Below, one piece after another: positions 1 to 7,372 of a stretch of DNA of 64,000 nt. How positions within the stretch are numbered: position 1 is the stretch's first letter; every line of letters starts with the position of its first letter. The stretch is from Halomonas campaniensis (GTDB lineage: Bacteria > Pseudomonadota > Gammaproteobacteria > Pseudomonadales > Halomonadaceae). The position numbers and the translations under genes are program-made. The notes below the pieces were generated by a model. It was not told the origin of the DNA. It saw only the letters and a program-made list of their open reading frames with translations, and did not search any database. The DNA is taken from assembly GCF_014193375.1 (NCBI RefSeq), contig NZ_JACHZF010000011.1, forward strand, positions 81,884-145,883. The letters run 5' to 3'.

Positions 1-51
1 CATCCAGACAACATCAATAGTGACACGCTTGAGTATTCTAATGACGTTCAT
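1..51 (-). CDS. 5' end of an unidentified gene of the polysaccharide operon (partial)
   Basis: On the minus strand an ATG at 51 opens a frame that continues to the left edge; the 17 visible codons begin MNVIRILKRV. A GGTGG ribosome-binding-like sequence lies five bases upstream. It follows the GT2 gene in the same direction, so it is probably the next gene of the exopolysaccharide operon. Too little is visible for a family call. A 32-codon frame (48-146) sits between the two genes and overlaps this start in an ATGA, but it has a poor ribosome site and looks incidental. Confidence 0.45.
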   Translation of the reverse strand, partial: MNVIRILKRVTIDVVWM

Positions 52-171
52 ATGAACCACCTGAAGAGGCAGGCTTTTCCTGAATGCTTAACAATATCTT
101 CAGATATCTGAGCGTACCGGCAATGGTCGTAGCCTTTAGCATTCATTTTGACAAAACTTCACACGTCGCCA

Positions 172-1134
172 TCATGCTCTCCATGAGCGCTTCATATCAA
201 TAACTGCCTGATAGACACCGAACGGCATGGACAGCACAAGCATTCTTATCACATTTTCATACCCCAGCCCTTTCAGACTGACATGAGGAAAATCCTGGTA
301 ACACCGTCTTCCTTGAAGTTTTTTTTCGGTTGCCCACGCAATTATCTTTCTATTGATGATTCGCCTCAACTGCAGATCGCATTCTCTGTCAAGTTCAGGA
401 TTTTCCACTTCGATAAAGTCAGCCAGTGGATGCACTGTCAAGTTAGCAGGGTTTTTGGTAACGTGGCTGTTATCCAGATGCCATTCGGAGGTGATTACAT
501 CGCAATAATAGAATTCATCTACTCTTGCCAACAACTTAACCCAGAAGTACACATCCCCCCCACGCTTGTACCTCCCTTCGGGAAACCCACCCAGTCTGTC
601 AAAAAATCCCTTCCGAGTGCAGGCTGAATTCATATGGATAAAATCGTTATGGGCAAAGAACGTCAACCCATCAAGTTTATTGTATCGGCCTGACCGAATT
701 CCCTTGTTCTTGCCGACGTCCTTATCACCCACTTTCATCACGTAGTTATTGCAGAAGAAATCTAGACCTTCATTCTCAGCGATGGCGGCATGAAGGATCG
801 ACAGGTGGTTGTCATGCATGCTGTCATCGGCATCGAAGAAGACAACCCACTCGGCACGCGCCTTGCTGACACCGAGATTTCTGGCCGCATACCCTCCCGG
901 GCCCGGAATGTTTCGCTGGTAAAGGCTCAGCTTTCCTTCGCCCTCATGGCGCTGTAGTAGCTCCAGGGAACCGTCGGTGGAGCAGTCATCTACCGCAATG
1001 ACCTCGAAGCTCCTGAAGGTCTGGGCATACACGCAGGCCAGCGACTTCTCCAGATATTCGGCCTTGTTGTGGACGGGGATGATCACGGAAAAGAAGGGAA
1101 TGTTACCAGGGGCCGGCGCTTCATTCTTTTTCAT
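172..1134 (-). CDS. Family 2 glycosyltransferase
   Basis: A 320-residue GT-A fold glycosyltransferase. It should transfer a sugar from a nucleotide-sugar donor onto the lipid-linked repeat unit of the exopolysaccharide at the cytoplasmic face. The N-terminus has the GT2 signature (SVIIPVHN at about 16-23, VDD at 48-50), and the metal-binding DxD-type motif is DADD at 101-104. It lies downstream of the ABC exporter in the polysaccharide operon. The gene is visibly richer in A+T than the genes upstream of it, a common sign that the sugar-specific part of such loci has been exchanged horizontally. Donor and acceptor cannot be read from sequence. Confidence 0.88.
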   Translation of the reverse strand: MKKNEAPAPGNIPFFSVIIPVHNKAEYLEKSLACVYAQTFRSFEVIAVDDCSTDGSLELLQRHEGEGKLSLYQRNIPGPGGYAARNLGVSKARAEWVVFFDADDSMHDNHLSILHAAIAENEGLDFFCNNYVMKVGDKDVGKNKGIRSGRYNKLDGLTFFAHNDFIHMNSACTRKGFFDRLGGFPEGRYKRGGDVYFWVKLLARVDEFYYCDVITSEWHLDNSHVTKNPANLTVHPLADFIEVENPELDRECDLQLRRIINRKIIAWATEKKLQGRRCYQDFPHVSLKGLGYENVIRMLVLSMPFGVYQAVIDMKRSWRA

Positions 1135-1171
1135 GTCAAGAGGCCCTCGGTTCGATCGCGCTGAGCAGGAG

Positions 1172-2974
1172 TCACAGGTTGGCCATCATCTTGAAGGTGG
1201 TGTTGCGTGCTATCAGGTCATCATAGGTGCCACTGTCGGCCACCTGCCCGGACTCGAGGATGTAGATCATGTCGCAGCCCTTGACGGTGGTCAGGCGGTG
1301 GGCAATCAGTACGATGGTCATGTTGCCCGCCAGGGCCTGGATGTCCTCCATCACGCGGCGTTCGGTGATTCCGTCGAGTGCACTGGTGGCCTCATCCAGC
1401 ACCAGCACCCTCGCCTCCTGATACAGGGCTCTGGCTATTCCGATCCGTTGCCGCTGTCCACCGGAGAGTTGCACGCCACGCTCACCGACCCAGGTATTTA
1501 CGCCCTCGGGCAGCTTGTCGATCAGTTCATCGAGCTGCGCCATCCTCAGGGCCTCCAGGGCCTTGGCTACGTCGATCTGGTCCGGCGCAACACCGAAGGC
1601 CACATTCTCGAGGATGCTGGTGTCAGCAAGGAATATCTGCTGTGGCACCAGACCCAGGCTCGCCTGCCAACGGCGAAGATTTACAGCCGTGAGGGGCACT
1701 CCATCGATCAGCACGCTGCCCTGGTCCGGCTGGATCAGGCCAAGCAGCAAATCCACGGCGGTGCTCTTGCCGCTTCCGGACGCTCCAACCAGACCCACCA
1801 TCCGGTTGACCGGAATGGTCAATGTCAAACCGTTCAATGCCCTGTCTTTCTTTCCCGGATACGCAAATGTCACGTCCTGCAGGTCGATGGCTTGCTCAGG
1901 GACCAGGGGCGCCATCTCGCTCTCCGATCCGCTCCCCGCCTGGTTCGGTACCTCGCGACTCGCTATCAGGTCATCGCGAATACTGTAGTAGGACGCCAGG
2001 TTGCCTCGGATCTCCGATACGGATGAGTAGATCTTCTGGAAGGCCGGTAACATCTTGAATCCGGCGAGGGCATAGATCGACAGCGCGGGCAGGATAGCCC
2101 CGAGATTCCCCTCGTAGAGGTTCAGCAGGTAGAGCACCAGCAGGATGATCGACGTAAAGGCCACCAGTTCGATGGCATACCGGGGGGCCTCGCTGAGCCC
2201 TTGGGTGACCCCCTGACCGCGGGCAACCCGATTACTGGCCCTTTCGAAGCGAGAGACGAAGGTGCCCTGCCGATGCAGCAGCAGCAGGTCCTTGATCCCA
2301 CCGAAGCCTTCGGTCATCAGCTTGATGCGCTTGGCCTGGGCGCGAGAGACCCGCCGGCCATTGGCCACCAGAAAACGACGAACCGTCTTGTAGAGCAGCA
2401 GGTAGGCCACGGCGAAGATCAGGAAGCCTGCCAAGGCCACCCCGGGCTGATAGAGGAAGATCGCCACGGTCATGATGCAGACCATCACCAGCTTGGCATT
2501 GAGCTGCAGGCTCGGGCCGATGATCTTGTTCGTGGTTCGCTGCACCTCCTGGGACGCCTTGCTGATCAAGCGACTGGAACTCTGTCCGGAGTGAAACAGC
2601 CAGGGCTGGTGAAGATAGTAACGGTAGAGGCGACTCGACAGTTCCGCGCCGACACTGGCGCTGTAGAGCGCCAGCCGCCAGGTGGTGTACATGGAGAACA
2701 TCGCCGCCAGCAATAGAACAAGCAGCACCAGGCTGCCCAGCAGGGTCAGGAACGCCTCGGGGCTCTGCAGGCCACTGGCCTGGTACACCCACGCCATTCG
2801 CCCCTCACCCTCGAGTCGCTGCATGTCTCCCACCACGGCCATGAAGGGCCCTATCGAGATAACGCTCGCGATCTCGGCTAGCGACATGATGATGATGAGA
2901 CCCTGTAGTTGGAGCAGCCGACGACGCTGGGCTCTGCTCAGCAGCGCATAGAATTCTCGTAGATCCTTCAACAT
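1172..2974 (-). CDS. ABC transporter, fused membrane and ATPase domains (polysaccharide/lipid exporter type)
   Basis: A 600-residue half-transporter of the MsbA/PglK type: an N-terminal six-helix membrane domain (about 15-310) followed by an ATPase domain. Walker A GASGSGKST is at 397-405, the signature LSGGQ at 503-507, Walker B VLVLDE at 523-528 and the switch His at about 559. All ATPase motifs are intact. Sitting between a nucleotide-sugar dehydratase and a glycosyltransferase, it probably flips a lipid-linked oligosaccharide across the inner membrane, replacing the missing Wzx flippase in this visible part of the locus. That role is inferred from context; a lipid or peptide substrate is not excluded. 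Confidence 0.85.
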   Translation of the reverse strand: MLKDLREFYALLSRAQRRRLLQLQGLIIIMSLAEIASVISIGPFMAVVGDMQRLEGEGRMAWVYQASGLQSPEAFLTLLGSLVLLVLLLAAMFSMYTTWRLALYSASVGAELSSRLYRYYLHQPWLFHSGQSSSRLISKASQEVQRTTNKIIGPSLQLNAKLVMVCIMTVAIFLYQPGVALAGFLIFAVAYLLLYKTVRRFLVANGRRVSRAQAKRIKLMTEGFGGIKDLLLLHRQGTFVSRFERASNRVARGQGVTQGLSEAPRYAIELVAFTSIILLVLYLLNLYEGNLGAILPALSIYALAGFKMLPAFQKIYSSVSEIRGNLASYYSIRDDLIASREVPNQAGSGSESEMAPLVPEQAIDLQDVTFAYPGKKDRALNGLTLTIPVNRMVGLVGASGSGKSTAVDLLLGLIQPDQGSVLIDGVPLTAVNLRRWQASLGLVPQQIFLADTSILENVAFGVAPDQIDVAKALEALRMAQLDELIDKLPEGVNTWVGERGVQLSGGQRQRIGIARALYQEARVLVLDEATSALDGITERRVMEDIQALAGNMTIVLIAHRLTTVKGCDMIYILESGQVADSGTYDDLIARNTTFKMMANL

Positions 2975-2995
2975 GGCTTCACCATTCCACTTCGG

Positions 2996-4981
2996 TCACA
3001 CAGGCTTGGATGAAGGGAGTCCGACTGGACTCGACAGATTCACCGTCTCCACTCCGACCGAGGCTGTCCCGGTCCTCGCCGGCAAGTGGTTGTTTCGGGC
3101 CTGCCACACCAGATCAGCCATGCCCTCGTCGGGACAGTAGGCCAGGGGTGCCGATTGCAGCAGGCGTCGTGTTTCCAGGTGATCGAATGCTCCCAGCGCC
3201 CGCTCGAGTTCGTGGAGGTAGGCTTCGAGCCGTGGCCACTCCCAGAAGGGTTCACGCGAGGTCATGATCCGGTCGTGCCGGGTCCCGGACACCGCCTCAC
3301 CGATCAGCAACTCCTCGAAAAGCTTCTCGCCCGGCCTCAGCCCGGTATGGATGATCTCGATGTCTCCATCCGGGTGCTCGCTGTCCTTCACCTCCAGGCC
3401 GGAGAGCCGGATCATGTTGACTGCCAGATCCTGGATGCGAACAGGCTCCCCCATGTCGAGTACGAAGACCTCGCCTCCTCGACCCATGGCGCCTGCCTGG
3501 ATCACCAGTTGCGCCGCCTCGGGAATCGTCATGAAGAAGCGGGTGATCTCGGGATGGGTCACCTTCACTGGCCCTCCGCGCTCGATCTGCTCACGAAAGG
3601 TCGGAATCACGGACCCGCTGGAGCCCAGCACGTTGCCGAAACGCACCATGCAAAAGCGGGTCCCGGACCCCGCATGGGCAAAGGCTTGACAGATCAGCTC
3701 GGTCAGGCGCTTGGAGGCCCCCATGGCGTTCGTCGGGCGTACCGCCTTGTCGGTGGACACCATCACGAAGGTCTCGACCCCCGCCTTCATGGCTGCCCGT
3801 GCCAGATTCAGGGTGCCGAACACATTGTTGCGAATCCCCTCGATCAAGTTGTACTCCACCATCGGCACATGCTTGTAGGCAGCGGCGTGGTAGACGGTAT
3901 GGACCTCGAAGCCTTCGAAGATCGATTCAAGGGCACCGCGCCGCTGGATGGATGCCAGCAGTGGCTTGATCTCGACGCCTGACTTGCCGACGCCGGGATG
4001 TGCCTGGAGCTCCTGTTCGATGGTGAAGAGCGCGAACTCGCAGTTGTCGACCAGCAACAGACGGGCGGGCTGCTGATCGATGATCTGTCGACACAGTTCG
4101 CTGCCGATGGACCCACCGGCACCGGTCACCATCACCGACTTGCCGCGGATATTGGCATCCATGAGGTCCGGAAACTGGGGGACCGGCTCCCGCCCAAGCA
4201 GATCCTCCACCGCAACATCCCGAATCTCGCTGACACTGGCATGGCCGGCAATGACATCCGCACTGCCGGGAATCGTCTGCACCGGGATGGAGAGGCTGGA
4301 GAGGCGCTGAAGGATCTCACGCCGGCGGCTACGTGTTACGCTGGGGATCGCCAGCAGGACCATCGCTGCATGATGTTCGTCCACCAGAGCTTGAAGGTCC
4401 GAGGGCCGATGAACGCGCAGCCCGTCGACCAGGGTGCCCTCGAGCCCACGCCAGTCGTCGATGAACGCCACTGGTTCGTACTCGCCCCCATGACGCAGGG
4501 CTGACACCAGCTCACAACCGGCAGCCCCCGCGCCGTAGATCAGCACCGGGCGCCGCTGACGACGCTGACTGACCAGATAGAGCTCACGCAGTACATAGCG
4601 CACAGCACCCACCGCCACCAGCAGCACCAGCCCATGGATCACCGCCACCGATGCGGAGAGCAAGCTCCCCAGCGCCTTGTCTAGCAGCAGCAGCACCAGC
4701 GACGACGTCAGCGCCCCTGCCCCCAGGCCGAGGACGGCAGTGTGATTCATGTAGCGCAGCACCAGCCGGTAGACTCCCAACCAGTGAAAGCACAGCAGGG
4801 TGGCGAGAACCACCAGGACTGTCAGGCCCCACAGACGACCGTCCCCAAGAGCCAGGGCGGTGTCACGGTGCAGCATGACCGCCAGATTGAGACTGGTCGC
4901 CACGGTCAGCGCGTCGATGATCTGCAGCATGTGGCGCTTGCGATGTCGAGGCATCGTCATCAAGGCGTCTAGCCAGGTCAT
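2996..4981 (-). CDS. CapD/WbpM-type nucleotide-sugar 4,6-dehydratase/epimerase
   Basis: A 661-residue membrane-anchored enzyme that remodels a UDP-N-acetylhexosamine, giving a modified sugar for the repeat unit. The N-terminal part has about four membrane helices and a first nucleotide-binding domain. The C-terminal half is the catalytic extended SDR, with TGAGGSIGSE for NAD binding and the WbpM-type active site STDKAVRPTNAMGASK (Ser-Met-Lys instead of Ser-Tyr-Lys). I set the start at 4981 because AAGGAGAAGG lies just upstream and the protein then begins with the membrane region. A longer open frame extends upstream but overlaps the phytase gene and has unrelated composition. The start lies one base beyond the phytase stop, so the two are probably translationally coupled. 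Confidence 0.9.
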   Translation of the reverse strand: MTWLDALMTMPRHRKRHMLQIIDALTVATSLNLAVMLHRDTALALGDGRLWGLTVLVVLATLLCFHWLGVYRLVLRYMNHTAVLGLGAGALTSSLVLLLLDKALGSLLSASVAVIHGLVLLVAVGAVRYVLRELYLVSQRRQRRPVLIYGAGAAGCELVSALRHGGEYEPVAFIDDWRGLEGTLVDGLRVHRPSDLQALVDEHHAAMVLLAIPSVTRSRRREILQRLSSLSIPVQTIPGSADVIAGHASVSEIRDVAVEDLLGREPVPQFPDLMDANIRGKSVMVTGAGGSIGSELCRQIIDQQPARLLLVDNCEFALFTIEQELQAHPGVGKSGVEIKPLLASIQRRGALESIFEGFEVHTVYHAAAYKHVPMVEYNLIEGIRNNVFGTLNLARAAMKAGVETFVMVSTDKAVRPTNAMGASKRLTELICQAFAHAGSGTRFCMVRFGNVLGSSGSVIPTFREQIERGGPVKVTHPEITRFFMTIPEAAQLVIQAGAMGRGGEVFVLDMGEPVRIQDLAVNMIRLSGLEVKDSEHPDGDIEIIHTGLRPGEKLFEELLIGEAVSGTRHDRIMTSREPFWEWPRLEAYLHELERALGAFDHLETRRLLQSAPLAYCPDEGMADLVWQARNNHLPARTGTASVGVETVNLSSPVGLPSSKPV

Positions 4982-4982
4982 G

Positions 4983-6032
4983 TCACCTTCTCCTTGCTTG
5001 TCCGATCGCGTCGTCGAGGCCAAGGACCTCGGCGATCTGCGCCCAGGCCAGGTACTTGAAGTTCTGGTTCCGGGGAGCATTGTCACCGTCCTGAACCACC
5101 ACCAGTCCCTGCCGGAATCCGGGACCGAAGTCATGTGCGCTGACCTCGACACCGTCGGTATCACGCACGTGACCAATTCCGGCAGCGGAATCATGGTCGA
5201 TCCGGAAGATGCCGCGCAGGCGATAGGGGGGAGTGGCCTCCAACACCGCGAACCGGTGGTTGCCCTGGCTCGAGACCAGCAGGAACTCACTGCCATGCAG
5301 GGCGAGTCCCTCGATGTCGGCCGCCAGTGGCGCCTCGGCACGAATCACCAGTTCCCTATCCAGCGCCGCATCCGGCGATGCCGCCATCACCCAGACGCCG
5401 ACCGACTCCTCACCCATGAAGAGCCGGCCGGAGGGGTCATCCACCACGCAGCCCTCGGGCTGGCTATCCAGGCGGAACTCGCGCAGCAACGTGACTTCAG
5501 GGCCCGAGTCGGAAACCTCCAGCCGATGCTGCATATAGCGCCCATCCTTGCCATTGCTGAAGACATGCAGCTGCTCGCCGTACCGATAGAGGCAGACCCC
5601 GTAGATCTCCTCGAGCCCCGTCCTGGCCAGGCCCAGAAACCTCACCAGGCCACTGTCCTGGATCTCGAATACTGCCAGCCCCAGTTCATCGCGATGCGTG
5701 GCCACGGCCAGGTCCATGTAGCCTCCGCGCATCGGCACATCCTGGCGCAGATCAACGTTATTGAGCCGTCCCAGGGGTAGAGACTGCACATTCCGACCAT
5801 GCAGGTCGTACACCTCGAGGCCGCGCAGCTTGTCCGTGGCCAGCACACGACTCTCACCCGGCGACACTCTGTTGAACCAGATGGCACTGTCATCGGCGGC
5901 ATCACCGGGGCTCTCCACCGGCGTCGTCTCCACCCGGGCCGTCAGGACGAACGGTACGCTCGGGGCGGCCGTTACCATGAAGGCCGCCAGGACAACGCCC
6001 AACGCTGCGCCAAGCCACCGTCTGCCGATCAT
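4983..6032 (-). CDS. Secreted beta-propeller phytase (3-phytase family)
   Basis: A 349-residue protein with an N-terminal signal peptide (MIGRRWLGAALG followed by a hydrophobic stretch) and the repeats of the calcium-dependent beta-propeller phytases: DDSAIWFN, a TDK..GLEVYDL..G block, NNVDLR, and QPEGCVVDDPSGRLFMGEE with its acidic metal ligands. The family hydrolyses phytate or other phosphomonoesters outside the cytoplasm. The start at 6032 places the signal peptide first and overlaps the stop of a 51-codon upstream ORF as ATGA. An upstream start at 6143 would add a proline/glycine-rich tail with no sense as a leader. A phytase is unusual in a polysaccharide operon; it might act on phosphorylated groups of the polymer or only supply phosphate. 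Confidence 0.85.
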   Translation of the reverse strand: MIGRRWLGAALGVVLAAFMVTAAPSVPFVLTARVETTPVESPGDAADDSAIWFNRVSPGESRVLATDKLRGLEVYDLHGRNVQSLPLGRLNNVDLRQDVPMRGGYMDLAVATHRDELGLAVFEIQDSGLVRFLGLARTGLEEIYGVCLYRYGEQLHVFSNGKDGRYMQHRLEVSDSGPEVTLLREFRLDSQPEGCVVDDPSGRLFMGEESVGVWVMAASPDAALDRELVIRAEAPLAADIEGLALHGSEFLLVSSQGNHRFAVLEATPPYRLRGIFRIDHDSAAGIGHVRDTDGVEVSAHDFGPGFRQGLVVVQDGDNAPRNQNFKYLAWAQIAEVLGLDDAIGQARRR

Positions 6033-6184
6033 GAGGTGCAACGCCCTTGAGGGGCCGGGAGCCCCCCCACGTGAAGGACCCGCGGGGCATCCACCCGGTG
6101 GCTCTCGGCCAGCAACGTCTCCATCACGTCCCTCCCGACACAAGGTCGGAGAACACGGCAGTGTCGATGACCATCGATTTTCAT
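6029..6184 (-). CDS. 51-residue ORF coupled to both neighbours; short protein or gene remnant
   Basis: A minus-strand frame begins MKIDGHRHCRVL and ends 51 codons later. Its ATG overlaps the stop of the polymerase gene as ATGA (6181-6184), with AGGGAG at a good distance upstream. Its stop overlaps the phytase ATG as ATGA (6029-6032). Such double coupling argues for translation. The end (RVLHVGGLPAPQGR) faintly resembles the first strand of a GT-B glycosyltransferase, so it may be what is left of a deleted gene. No membrane segment or known domain is visible. Confidence 0.5.
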   Translation of the reverse strand: MKIDGHRHCRVLRPCVGRDVMETLLAESHRVDAPRVLHVGGLPAPQGRCTS

Positions 6185-7317
6185 AGTGAGAGCTCCCTGG
6201 CAGGGGTCATTGAGGGCGCCGTACGGATTTCACGGACGGCTACAGCGGCTGCCGCCAGGAAGACCCAGAAGATGGGCGTCCTGGCGCCGTAGGTCGAGAG
6301 GCCATAGAACACGGGGCCCAGGAAGGCGATCTTTCCGGGCAGGTCCAGGCGCAGGAATATCCTGGCGATGAACGCCATGAAGATCGCAAACCCCGCTATC
6401 CCGTAGTAGAAGAGCACCGCCACCCAGGTCGAGTGAATCTCGTGTCGGGTTCCGAAGCGCAGATCCAGCCCCTGGCCGGCGCCGAGGAAGAGATAACCGG
6501 GAAATTCCAGGAGCCTTGTGTAGCCCCTGATCTCGGCCTGGCTGCCGACATCGGTACCGGAGAACCGTGAGATGGCGATATCGGCGGTCTCCAGGCTGAA
6601 CAACAGGTAGAGGAATAGCGGGACCGCCATGATCCCGATGAGGGTGGCGAGTATCCGGTCCCTGCTGCCGGACCCCACAGCCATGGTGTCGATGAAGCGA
6701 AGATAGGCCGCCAGCAGGGAGAAGCCGATGCCCAGCAATGCCGAGCGGGACTGGGTGACGAACACCAGCACCACGCTGAGCACGCCGATCACGAACAGCA
6801 GTTGCCCGCTGCCCTTGCCTCGCAGCAGATAGAAGAAGGCTGAGAACACGCAGATGACATAGAACGCCATCTGGTTGGGGTCGTTGAAGTACCCCTGATA
6901 ACGAGTCCCGACCTCGTAGCGCCCCAATCCCGTGGCCCAGAAGAGGAACAGTGCCACGATGCTGAGAGCACAGGCGGTAACAACTGCCCTTCTGACTCGT
7001 TCATCCCTCAGTGACGGCAGCAGGAACAGGTACATCAGGCATCCATAGACCCAGTAGATGGATGCCTTGATGAAGGCGGGATTCTGCTCCACCAGCACCC
7101 AGACCAGGTTGGCGATAACCGCATAGGCGCAGAAGGCCAGCAGAAAGAGCGCGGTGAGCCTCTCCTCATGACTCCTGAAGGTAAGCGTCAACGAATAGAA
7201 GTAGCCCAACAGCAGGAAGTTGAGAGCAAACAGCAGGTGTGCCGGCTGAGGCAGGCCGCTGGGCAACAGGTAGAACTGGGACAGGATGATGCCAAGCGCC
7301 CAGAGATACGCGAGCAT
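6181..7317 (-). CDS. Wzy/O-antigen ligase-like polysaccharide polymerase
   Basis: A 378-residue integral membrane protein with about ten hydrophobic segments over its whole length and a large periplasmic loop towards the C-terminal third. This is the layout of the Wzy/WaaL superfamily, which joins lipid-linked oligosaccharides in the periplasm. Its place next to wza and wzc makes repeat-unit polymerase the most likely role. AGGGAGGAAAGG lies just upstream of the ATG. The family is too diverged in sequence for substrate inference, and the gene is called from topology and context rather than from a strong motif. Confidence 0.75.
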   Translation of the reverse strand: MLAYLWALGIILSQFYLLPSGLPQPAHLLFALNFLLLGYFYSLTLTFRSHEERLTALFLLAFCAYAVIANLVWVLVEQNPAFIKASIYWVYGCLMYLFLLPSLRDERVRRAVVTACALSIVALFLFWATGLGRYEVGTRYQGYFNDPNQMAFYVICVFSAFFYLLRGKGSGQLLFVIGVLSVVLVFVTQSRSALLGIGFSLLAAYLRFIDTMAVGSGSRDRILATLIGIMAVPLFLYLLFSLETADIAISRFSGTDVGSQAEIRGYTRLLEFPGYLFLGAGQGLDLRFGTRHEIHSTWVAVLFYYGIAGFAIFMAFIARIFLRLDLPGKIAFLGPVFYGLSTYGARTPIFWVFLAAAAVAVREIRTAPSMTPARELSL

Positions 7318-7372
7318 GTGGCCTTTCCTCCCTGACTGGAATGAACGCCATTACCTGATGGGGCAACAGAGG

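Noticed and set aside
48..146. A 32-codon minus-strand ORF between the GT2 gene and the left-edge gene
   Set aside because: It overlaps the next start as ATGA, but has no good ribosome site and no recognisable sequence; kept only as a remark.
977..2026. Long plus-strand open frame of 349 codons over the GT2 and ABC transporter genes
   Set aside because: It is the antisense shadow of the ABC transporter gene, whose Walker and signature motifs are intact; the product has no recognisable domain.
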